This document shows positions 38,001 through 50,000 of a DNA stretch of 64,000 bases, piece by piece. Source of the stretch: Sclerurus mexicanus (taxonomy: Eukaryota > Chordata > Aves > Passeriformes > Furnariidae). Position 1 is the stretch's first letter. Each line of letters begins with the position of its first letter. The stretch lies in NCBI GenBank assembly GCA_013396755.1, contig VWZF01003024.1:1860001-1924000 (forward strand), written 5' to 3'. A model generated the notes under the pieces. It ran no database searches. It worked only from the letters and a program-made list of their open reading frames with translations, and had not been told where the DNA came from. Made by a program: the position numbers and the translations under genes.

Positions 38001-41000
38001 GCTGGTAAGTGACTCCAAAAATACCTTATCCCCTTCTTAAAAAAATTCATATTCAAGAAGAGATAAGTTTATAGTGCAAGATAAGATTATAGTGCAAGTG
38101 CTGCTATATTTGTGTGAAAGACATGTTACCTATGTAACATTATCAAAGTAGGGGTGCCCCTACAAACAAATAACAGAACTTACACCCCTGTTGATTTTCA
38201 GTCAGAGAAAGGCCCTTAGGTGCTTAAACTTCCTTCAGAAATCAGTCTGTGCTCCTGGCTTCTGGGAAACCTCTCTTTTAGAGGAGTATCTCTTCAGGTA
38301 CAACTGCGCTGTGCCTGTGGAAGACCTCACTTTCATGACAGCAGTATCCTGCCCGAGACAGCTGCATCCATCAGAAAATGGCAGAACCAGAGCTGGCCAA
38401 TGGATGGTTTTGTTGGGCAAACAAAGACCACTAAATTTTTGGGCAGGTGAGGTAGACACTCGTGGAAGTTTCGTTCTTAAGGAGCCAGTGGCTGAAGATG
38501 TCTCTGGATTCAGATGCAGGAAGTAGAAAAATATTTCTGGAAAGGTTAACTCAACAATTCTAATGTCTTACATGCCTTCCACAAAAGTCAGGGAATGCCA
38601 TTGGCAGCAGGGTGCTGAACAAGAGGGACCTTTGATAAATCTGTTCCTGTCTCTTCTGATGAAGAGAGGAGTACTGGTTTGCACCACTAATTTGATCACA
38701 AAATATTCCTGCCATTCCAGAATTTGTGTTACTTTGCTACCAGTAGTCAGGGAAGTATATGTTATGCTGTGACTAAAATTCAGCAGCGCATTTTTTATTT
38801 AATGTAGTTCACTCATAAAATGGCAAGGTATTTACACAAACACACACACATTATTAGTGGGCAGGAAACTCACTCCACAGGCAACATCACACGAAGTTCC
38901 CCTGCAGCAAATGCATCCTAAAGAGGCAGCTGCTTTAAGACTAAATGCATTCTCTGCGCAGTACCTTGGGACTACGATGCCATTAAAGAAAATTGGTTGT
39001 CCCATCCTCAAGATCCTATTTCCAGGAGCTGTGCATGAGCACCACCAGAGCAAAGTGAGTTATGCAGATTTCATGGTGACATTTCAAGCAGAGTTGTTGG
39101 CTTTGTTTTTCTTATGGGAGATTCTGGTCATTCTGCCCACAGATCACCCTCGCTACGATTGGGTACGGTGACAAGACCCCGAAAACATGGGAGGGACGGC
39201 TGATTGCAGCTACATTCTCTCTCATTGGAGTATCTTTCTTTGCTCTTCCTGCAGTAAGTACCTTCCTTCTCCTCTGTTACAAACAGCCCAGTGCTATGCA
39301 TTTGCAAAAAGAATGTGAAGTGGAACCAAATCCCTTTTTAGGAATTAACTCAGAGACTTGAGGGGGTCTATATCAGTAAATTAAACTTGATTCTTCCCAG
39401 CTTTGCACAGAGCCTATTTGGAATAATATATCACTCCAATATTTCTTGATTCATGTGTTGGCATTGTCTGACAATGCTAGTTATCACAGGACAAAATTAA
39501 TGCAGCAAGTGCACAGTCTGGGATATCAGAAGGCCGTTCATGAGACTGCACCCTGGCATGTGTAGTTTACTGGTATTGACATAACTCCCACAAGACATAT
39601 TTTCAAAGAATTTAGGGCCCATTGTTTAAATAATTAGAGTTGGGCCCATCTTACCCAGCCTTATATTTCCCTTGTCTACAAAGTCCTCAAGTGAGAATGA
39701 GACAAGATCTGAGTGAGATGGGCTGAATAGTAATAGAAACTGTCCCCAGCCCAGATTTTAGGATACTTTTCCTTTAGGTCAGGACTTGGAAAGCATTTCA
39801 CAGAGGATGGCAAGTCCTGCACACCCAAATCCAGAGTATGGTTTAGCATAGCTCTTGTACCACACAAATACAGTTTCACTCTGAGTGGAAAGTAATACAC
39901 CACCTGGAGACCTCCAGCTTGGAAAGGCAGTAGACATTCAAGAAGCCTGTTAAGGACCTTAAAGTGATTTGATGTGGTCTGTGGTCCTTGAGAGGATCAT
40001 GAAAACCTCCTGTCTCATGAGTGGAGCAACAGAAAAGAAATGCTGTATTGCACAGTCTCCTCCCACAGACCTGTTTCATCAATAATCATTTTTTTCTGAG
40101 TAAGAAATGTCTAAAATCTTGCATCACTCTGTGCTTTCAGGGCATTTTGGGCTCAGGACTGGCACTAAAGGTCCAGGAGCAACATCGTCAAAAACATTTT
40201 GAGAAAAGAAGGAAGCCAGCAGCTGAACTCATTCAGGTTTGCAGCCACTCACCTCTTCCTTGAAAAAGTGTTGTGTATGAAGACTTCTGCATCATGTTAA
40301 AAGGGCCACCATTTCCCCCCTACCCAAATTCTCATTTCCCATTCCAGGATGTGAGAGGCTGTGTTTGGAAGGTTTTTCACACTGACCTAAATAATCCAGA
40401 GGGCCTTGCAGTTTTTGAGGAATTGTTCAACTACCAGAATATCTTTCAGAAGAACAATGTCTTTAGAGAGAGGGTCTCATCTGCTAGGTTCTGGAAACCA
40501 ACCAACTTCTGCATCACTGCCACAAAATCACAGAAATCAAGCTGTCTAAAATATATACTTTCCAAAATCCAGGTTGTGTTCCCTTGAGAGAGTGCTTTTA
40601 TGTGCAAACAAATTTATCTTGTTATTGATGTGAACACAGAAATAGAAGCAACACAATAGACAGAGACTGTTTCAATCAAGGCAAATAAATAGTATATGTG
40701 GTTTTTAAAAACTAAAACACACTCTGGATCTTTTGTTATGTCATGCAATGATATGAAGAGTCAATGGGAAGAAAGTCCTTAGCTCACTTGGACTTCAGTT
40801 ATAGCCTTTGTTATTAATTCAGGAAATTAAGCTTAAAATCACTAGTCTTGGTGCTGGCAAATTTGACAGGAGTTACTAGGTATGGAGCACATCCTGATGG
40901 CACTGAAAGAATTGGCAGCATTTTCATAGAGGAACAGAGAAAGTTTCTGTGATATCAAACGGAAGTGTTGGTGCTCAGGACTGTCCAGGACCAAACCAGT

Positions 41001-44000
41001 CCTCAGAATAAACAGGCTGAGTGGCATATTATGCTGTTCTCATTAAAAACACTCTTTAGCAGTGAGAAGGGGCTGCAGACATGAGTTGTGAATGGAATTC
41101 GCCTTTTAAATTAAAGCATCTTCACTTAGCAGGTAGCTTGTTTAGCTAAAGTGGTTTCTAGGTATGTGCTTAAAGATCTTTTTTTTAGAATTTTGATTGG
41201 AGCTAAATGCTGAAATAGATGATTGCTCAGAAAAATTTCTTCTGATGATACTTTAGGTAATAAAATATCTTAAGTATTTCCAGAATTACTTGACAAGTCC
41301 AGCAGTGCTTGAAGCTCTTTTAGACATACCAGATGGGAGAATAAAACCAGTTTAGTCTAATATAATGTCATGTTTATGCTGGTGGTTCTCTCCGTGTTCT
41401 GTCTCCTTTAACAGCCCTCCCAGATCATAATCCAGTGTCAATAATTGTGCCATACAGTGACACTCTTTTGATACGGCTGATTAGTAGTTAATTTCTAGAT
41501 AGTTGCTCAGGTGCATCCTTGTGTTCTTTGAAACAGTCTGGCTGCAGTCAGCCTGGGGAATAGCTTTGTCTTGATAACACTCATTGTTTCCTCTCCCTTG
41601 AAATTCAGGCTGCCTGGAGATACTATGCTACTAACCCCAACAGGATTGATTTAGTTGCTACCTGGAGGTTTTATGAATCAATTGTGTCATTTCCTTTTTT
41701 CAGGTAAGTGCATTGTCCACATCTTCATCATCATTTTCTGTTAAGTATCAGTCAGGACAGGAAACAGAAACTTTATATATATCAATGGGGCTTTTATAGG
41801 TTCCCAGAAAACTATTTAGAGGAAGAGGAAACTCTTCTGAGGTTGTTTTATTTCAGTCACCAGTTCTGAGTTCATTCCATACATAAAGACACTCAGATAC
41901 AGTGGATGCTCATATTTTTATGACTATGAGTCTGTCTGACCCTCACTTTCCTTGCCTGTCAAACAGAGACCTTTCTCACATTCAGGTCTTAACATTTTAA
42001 AATGTTGTTTAAAAAACTTAATGGCCCTATGAAAGCCAAGACTTTTAGCTATAGATTGTCAGCTGCTAATAATAGGAATTGCTTATCCAAGTTGATAATT
42101 TAAGCTTTCATCCTGGACTTACTGTTGTTTCTCCTTCTGAAAAGAAGTGCCCTTAAACTAGTGCTCAGCCCAAACAGAGCTCTGCCCATGTAAGTTGTGT
42201 TCACTGCACTAGTAATGCAGCTCCAGCTGTTGCTCAAAATTGACTTGAAAAGTTTCAGACTGCTGCCTTCACAAAGTGCAAATTACAACTATTAACTCTT
42301 TCTTTGTTTTATTCACAATATATTTCTTTAGGATCCATTTCACAATACTTCAAAAAGGAAATATCTAAAAATAAACCCACCATAAGTAATTAATGTTCAG
42401 TACATTTTTTTGCTTTTCTTTATCCCTTCTCACTATTTGTCTATTCCCACATTTTCCATTATAGAATAATTTCTAGAGGGTTTCTGAATCTCAGGCTTTT
42501 TTTCAGAGAATAATTCTCAGAGTTGTGAGGAGTGTAGACCCATTACTGTGACTTCAAGCTTGTTCATTGTATGTAGGCTCTTCTGTGATTTGAACACAAG
42601 CTGAAATCTAATAGGTGTTTTGCAAATTAGGTCCTGAGAGAGAGATCAGGGGAGGTCATTTCTCGCCAAAGACTGGATTGCCAATCTAAGCAGCACAGAT
42701 TGGTTTCAGCAATCTATACCACTTTCTTTGCTTTATGGCTAGTTGAAAATGTACCTTCTATTCTGCTGTCAGTTATGGTCACAGAACAAAAGAGGTACAA
42801 ACTATTAGCAGTAGAGTAGTAATTTATATTTTAAAAAATGCTGAATTTATTATGTGATTCTTCTGTCCTTGCTTTCTTGTAATGCTTCCTCTCTTCTATA
42901 AAAGGAAAGAGCAATTGGATGGTACTGCCAGGTATGTAGCTGCCATTATTTTATATATGTGTTTTCATACAGTTATTGGAGGATGCAAGTTATAAATAGT
43001 TCTTTGTGGATTCATGACCTGTTAATCAAAACATGCTACTAACACCACAGGTAGCCTTAAAAAATTATTAACCAATCCATTTCCTAACTGCTTGCTTTTT
43101 TCCCAATTTAACAACAGCTAAAATGCTAATTGTACAAAGGCACTGCTGCTTGCTGATTGTCTGTAAACAGCTTAAGTGTTTGTTATGATTAATCATGGTC
43201 TGGATTTCTCCTGATCCATGCCATAGAGCCAGGGGTTAGCATCCAGGCTGGGCTGGGGGGGATTTAAAGTTCTGCTTCATGTTGTTGCTACACAGTCTTG
43301 CACAGAGCGATGTTGTGGTGTAAGGGATCAAGTCTGTGTGGATTCACCACGGGCAAAGATTTCTTGACAATAAATGCTAAGATGGATGTCTAAGATGGAA
43401 CAGAAGGATAGTCAATCTCTCTGGCAGTAGTGTCAAAGCTATATTAAGTTTGAGGCTTTGGTTCCACCCCTGCTGAAAAAAATTGGAAAGTTCCCCATCA
43501 CACCAGGGAATTTACAAGCAAAGAGAATGAAGGAGTCATCAATCCTAATACTTGTCAGTCACTGAAGACTGCAGCAAAGCAGTCATTGTTAGTCAACCTG
43601 CAAGGTCTCAAATGGAAATGATATATTTATGACTTTCTTCAGCTAAGTAGAAGAGTCAAATGCCTATACAGTGATTCTAAGGCAAAACTTGAAGCTAAAC
43701 TATCAATAGATCACCCACAATGAAATTCAATAGCAATTAGAGGGTAAATATTCCACAGACTCGTGTTGAAGGTAGTTCTATTTGTATCCCCAATTATAGC
43801 ACAGAGAAAAAAGAACAAGAAATGTAGCAATATTTGAAAACTGTCAGTCAGAGGTCAGGGCTGAGGTCCAGTCCCTGGCTGGATGAAAAAATCTCTGTTT
43901 TTTTTTTTTTTGTTTGTTTGTTTGTTTGTTTTTTAAGCATTTCATGCAATAAGACAACTTCAATAAAGGAAGTTGAAAAAAATTTACACTTGCTGTTCTC

Positions 44001-47000
44001 CTCTGAATTTTTGGGGTTCAAACCTCCTTTAATAGAAAAGGAAAATCTATCCCAGGTTTTCTTACAATACAGGCAAGTCTTGTAGTGACAAATTATTGGG
44101 AAAGGTTGTCTTCTCCCTCTTGCCACCATAATCATGAGCTAACCTGCTCCTCTTCAAAGACTGCCTGGGTGGGAGCTACCTAGTCTGTGATCCTTAGGTA
44201 CTCTACATCCATGGCACTGCCCAGGCTAAACAGTCATTAATGTAGATGTCTGGAGATTTTAGCCACCTGCAGTGTTGGCAACAGCTGATTTTTGGTCTTT
44301 AATATGTAGGAGAGCGCTTAGGAGCTGAAATCCTTTCGAGTATGCAATTCCATACCTTGAGTAAAAATGTTCTGACTCAGATGCAGCAGGAGATTAAAAT
44401 TAGGTGAGTGAATGGTCACTGCAGTTTGCTGTTGGTCACAGTCCCCCCAGAGAAGCTTCTGCACCTGCAGCAGCCGAGCAGTTCATCGAGTAGCTTCTGA
44501 GTTAGTGTAGCTTTAGACCAGTTGAAATCATTCTATGTTGACACACTGAATTAAAAATGGAAAAGTATGACTCAGAGCTCAAAATCTTTAAAACTGTAGT
44601 CCCAAGACCCCTCATTCTAGCTGGATATATCTTGCTTTTATGTTGTTACATATGTAATAACCTCCAGTAAAATCATCAGTAAACCTGCCTTGGTTCCTGT
44701 TAGCAGGAATGTGTTTATGGAATGAAGCATTCGATTAAAGGCATTGGAAAACCTCCAGGTAAACAGACAAATGATGGGACTTGTGGGAGCATCCACTGAC
44801 TTCAGTAGAACTGGGATTGAGCCATAAAATCTGGTTGTTTTGACAGTCCCACCTCCCATCTCTCATAAAACTCTTACTTACAGACCAGATAATTAAAAAA
44901 AAAAAAAAAAAGAAGTTCTCTTCCTCCTACAATGATTTAGTATAGAATGTATTACTCATACTCCACTGCAGTTTGTGCTTTGGCTGTACTGAAATAAATG
45001 AGCAATAAGGGAATGTGGTAATGCTGGAGAGGACAGCCCATAAATGCCCTCAGTCTCCAGGTTCTTCCTTCAGTTAAGTACTTAATGGGGAAGCTGCTGT
45101 AGTAATAAATGGCATTGTCTAATCAGTGGTTGATAAAGGTGAGAGAAGAATTGGTCCAAAGCTTTCACAGAAGCTTTTAATAAACTAAAAATTGGTCCAA
45201 AGCTTTCACAGAAGCTTTTAATAAACTAAAAATTGGTCCAAAGCTTTCACAGAAGCTTTTAATAAACTAAAAATTACACCTGGCTGTGTCAAAATTTGAG
45301 GATTAGAAGCACTTTAAGTGGCAGGGTTTCTACTGAGTGGTGTGAAAGCTCTTTAGGAACTCCACAGTTCTAGAGTTGAACACTGTGACAGATCCTTCTA
45401 GGATCTCCCCTTGGAAGCAGGACCTGGCATTATGAAAAAGACACAGGTACATAAAGCTCCTGGTTCTTAGACCATTTGGCAAAAACACAGAGGACAGAAC
45501 AGAGTGGAAGAGTCCATTTCAGAAGTTGAATTCCAAGGCAAGGCTGCAGGGAAGGACTTGTCATAGTAGAAAACCAACTGAGGTCTGGCAGCAGCTCCTT
45601 CAAGGCTTTATTGAAGCTCCCTTTAAACTAAAACTGTGAAGATATGAGATATGATGAAGAGGACACTGGACTGCCCTGGAGCTAGACTGGGTCCTGTAGG
45701 CAGTGAAGGGAAGTGGTCAATATGATGCAGCTCTGTTAAGAATAGCATATTTTCTATAGGCTCTGTATAGTCCCCCAAACCAGAAGGAACGTGGGCTGTG
45801 CTGTCTGTGGCTCACTGGTGGGGAGTTTACTGGCTTTATGCCAGAGGTGCCTCTAGCTTTTTCTTCCTTAATCAATGCCTAAACCCACCAGCCCCTTGAA
45901 ATCGCAGGTAGCAATTCCTCTTCTGCCAGTATTGCAAAGCCTTTCGTCTGTTCAGCTCTCGAGGATGAAGATTTATGAGAAAGAGATACTAATATTCATT
46001 TCTGCTGGAGAGCAGAAAATCATTCAGCAAACATTTGGAAGCCTGACCTACGTTTAAGAGGAACCTTTGCTTGATGGACATATTGTTTATTCTGAACCAA
46101 CTTTTTATATCAAAGTTTGAGGAATTAATATTTGGCCTAATTTTTCAGTGCTGCTGTTAGCAGCTGTTCCACTGATTTTGACTAGTGTTGAAACTTTGGC
46201 ATTTGTATGTACCGGTATTTTAGTGAAGAATTTTGAACTTTCTACTAGTGTCCTGTTTCTAATCCTCATTGTCCAACTGTAGAACTAGACATCAGGAAAG
46301 CACGTTCATTCCTAGATCTATTATTATGTGATTGCAGAAAAGTAATTTATCCCCGTTTCCTTATCTCTACAAGATAAATAATATTTCTCTCCCTTTGGAA
46401 TGTTGGTTTGATTTTTTTTAAGCGGCATAATCAGTACCAGTCCTTCCTATTATGTGAGCATGAAAGAATTCACAAACTGTGGTGCATTTTTGTATTGTCA
46501 GTGCTAACAATAAAATGAAAATAAAGCCATAATTTGCAAGGTGTAAAATTTCACTGTCAGTATTTCATCTTAATACATCTGCCCAAAACAGGAAGGAGAA
46601 AAAAGCCACTCTGATCTGCACACCACATTAACTACAAATGAAAGGCTGTTCCCATTCTTTTTCATAGAGCTTTTCATGGGTAATCATTAACGTCTCATCT
46701 TAATAACTTTTCTTCACTTTACAGTAATGTCATGTTTAGTAGGGAGTCATTCTTTGGATCAAGCCTCACAAGAAAACTTAGGTATATGCATTCAAGTAAC
46801 AGTTCAGCCTTATTCTTTTCATATTTCTTGCATGCCATTCTCTGCCTGCACTTTCTGTTTTTACTACAGTAGCTCACCTAACCACCATCAAAAGTAAGGG
46901 GCAATAAGACTGAAAAGTTATTAAGCATAAAAAGAAAGTTGCATGACCTTGTAAATAGTTAATTGTTCTGCTGTTCAGAAAACATGGGATATAATCCTGG

Positions 47001-50000
47001 CTCTCTCGATGATATGCGTAGAAACAAGTGCTTTTCTCTGTTTCCATAGAATGGGAATGATACTAACCTACTCTGCAAATCATTTTGAAATTTATTGTAA
47101 AAAAAAAAGATACTGTAAGAGCTAAACAGTCTTCCTTATGCAGTCCCAACCCTGCCAACACAAATTCATGCAAGTTACTTTGAATTTGAGTTCAGCGGAA
47201 GAACATCTTTGCATGTGTATTTGCAGGTTCTGGTTGAGCAAATGCAAAACAAGTGGATGCTTTTGATCATATGAATTAAGTCTGACATGCTTAAATATTT
47301 TGCTGGACTGTGACCTAAGACAAGGGGCAAGAACTTTATCTTCCTGCAAAGAGACATAGAAATAATCTGTGTCATTTCAGGAATATGAAAGAAACATCCT
47401 TAGAAATAATATTTTGACTGAATAGTCAATCCTGTCCCACACAAACACCTTGCTGTCATTCAACTTCAGCTCGTTGTTCTCATTCCCACTTCATTCCACA
47501 AACATGAAATCGTCAACACACCACTCAGCTTTTCCAGCTGAAGCTCTTCAACTTTCGGTGAGCTAGTGAAGCTCTACATCTTTATTTGGTGATTGGCCCA
47601 TACAAAATAGTGAGAAGACACTGATTTTGCAGTTTGATTTGCTTTCTAGTGGTTCATACATGGAGATATGTTCACTTCAAAGCAAAAAGTGGGTCAACAT
47701 CCTTATAGTTTCTACCTACAGCGGCTTGCATGCACTGGTGAAAAATATCCATCCTGTTTTGACAATGAATTGGATTTGGATTATTCTTCCCATAGATTTA
47801 TGTGACATTGTTTATTTCTCCCCATTTCAATCACTTTAGAAAGTGTGGATGAGAAAAGGGGCTAAGCAAAAGCCTTTAGTGTGCACAAGGGCTCTTTCTA
47901 TTTCTGTAGGGCATTAAATTTGAGCCCACATTAGGACTCGTGTTCATTTTTCTGGGCAGATAACCTGGGTGATAGGTGAGTTTGGATTTAGAGTCACATA
48001 CACCCTTAAAGACCAGTGGTGACATACACCACCAGAGAGTGTGGAAATTCAGTGACTTAAACGGGATGTTTCCTCCTCAGACATTAGACAGCAAGGTTCA
48101 GGGTGAAAAGTGAAGGCTTCAGTTGTCAAGAAGTTGCAGTCAACTCCTTTGAGACTGAGCATTTTGTTGACATCCTCTCTGCAGAAAAGAATATTACTCA
48201 ATAAAAGGGGAAGATGATTGGCCAAAGTTCAGTAGTACCTTGGAAGTTCAGAATGTTCATTGTTTTATCTTAAGAAAACTCACAGACTCTGTGAGATCAG
48301 GTGATCATGTTCACTGCAGGATTCATGTCTGTCCTCATAACATTAGTTGTGTGCTGATTTCTGTTAAGGAGAGTTCAAAGCAGAATACTTCTGGAAATCT
48401 CATTCAGAATGTTTGCTTTTCCAAACCTAAGTTCATCCATGTAAGTTCAGCTGATAAGACACAAAAATATAGGAGTAAACATGACTGCCTTTTGCTTCCA
48501 ATTGCTTGAGACTAGTGATTAGTTAACCTGTGGAAAATATGGAAAAATTTCCTGATTACTCTTACTTCTTGTTAGGTGAAAGTGATCAATACATGGCAGA
48601 GGGCTGTTTGTTTCACTGTTAGCATTAATTTATTATTTTTTTCCTCATATGTGTACCATTTGTTTATGAAACTCCAATGCTAGTCAGAGGACAGAGAGGA
48701 GAGTATCTGGCTTGCATGATGGGATGTAACTGCATTGGTTTTTGCATGACTGTTTCTGGAAAAGTATTTCTAGTTCAGTGGTTCCCACTCTTCATTCTGA
48801 GCAAGGGTAAAACATGTGCTACAGAAGCCAGCCATCTCTTGTGCATCCAGCCACCAAATTAATCTCTCAGATGGTCCAAAATAATTTCCACTGCTCTTGG
48901 GGAACAAGAATTTGAGAGCTGAATTTTTCTTTAGGTAGGAAGAAACTGTCTGCACTGCTTCCACCTTCCTCCCTTTATGGTTATCTGTATCTACCAGAGA
49001 GTTAAGGAATTCTCATCCTAGGTCCCCATTTCAAACACAAAGATTTTGGAACCCATGAGGGAGAGGATGCAATAGCATGCAAGACAAACAATGGCAACAT
49101 ATCCAAGTTAGTCAGAGAAACTATCCTGTTTTACAGCATGTTTGGGATGCATTTGAACATCCCTGGCTCCTGGATTTGTATTGGAAGTTGGGAATCACAT
49201 TTTATTGAACGTAAGGAAGTCAAACGAAATGGGACCACTGTTCCAAGGGGAGGAAGGGTAGCTACCACCAGCAGGAGGATTCTGAAAGAGACAGGCAGCA
49301 GTACATGAAGCTTTGTGTGGGAACCACTGTGCTAGCCACTCTCATGGAGGATGATGTGGTCTGCGCATGCTTCATATGCTGGGACTGAGCCATGCGCATG
49401 CTGGTTTAATGAAGGACATTGTGTCATGAGAACAAATGTTTCCTAAGTCTTTTTAAAAAGATCAATGAAAACAAAAACCCCAGCGGATCCAGATCTCATC
49501 CCTTGCGAATGAGAATGAAGTCCATTTTTTTCCTGATGACAGCTAGTCATTATCTGGAAAGAAGCTTGGGTTTTGGTTTGGGTTCTTTTTTATACAATAT
49601 ACTGTTGTATTTTTCATGTGAAGCTGATGAATTATTTTCTGATGATTCTACTGCTCTGGCTGCCTGGCTATGAACACAATTGTCTGTATTTATTGCATAA
49701 ACATACTGTTACGAATCTGAATGTTACTTTAAGGGTTAATCACCAGGATTCAGTTAATGAGGAAGGCTTCAGCTCAGGTAACTTTAACTTGGACTAGAGA
49801 CCCACTTTTTAAATGACCTCTGATCTAGATCTTTCTGTAGTTAATAACAAGAGCCAAGTTCCCCAAGTGTAAACTCATCCCAAGCTGAACTGCTCTCTTC
49901 CCATTCCCTGGTTAGGATTGCTAACTTCCCACTGACTATAGAAATAGGTCTAAAGATTAATCTTAGACAGGAAGTTTAACTTATTTAACAGCTTAAGACA

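Larger units (their letters stand above)
42932..46724 (+). other. KCNQ3 intron 9, part before the candidate cassette exon
   Basis: Holds a T-run/(TTTG)n at 43898-43934, an A-run at about 44893-44910, the 41-bp triplication at 45150-45272 and a weak MIR-like patch near 46320-46400. No other exon candidate was recognised. Confidence 0.8.

Noticed and set aside
38611..38619. GGTGCTGAA, a perfect RE1 half-site on the minus strand
   Set aside because: No right half-site at canonical or expanded spacing.
38857..39171. 104-codon frame ending inside exon 6
   Set aside because: It is in the wrong frame relative to the pore-encoding frame; the real exon begins at 39143 in frame ITLATIGYG.
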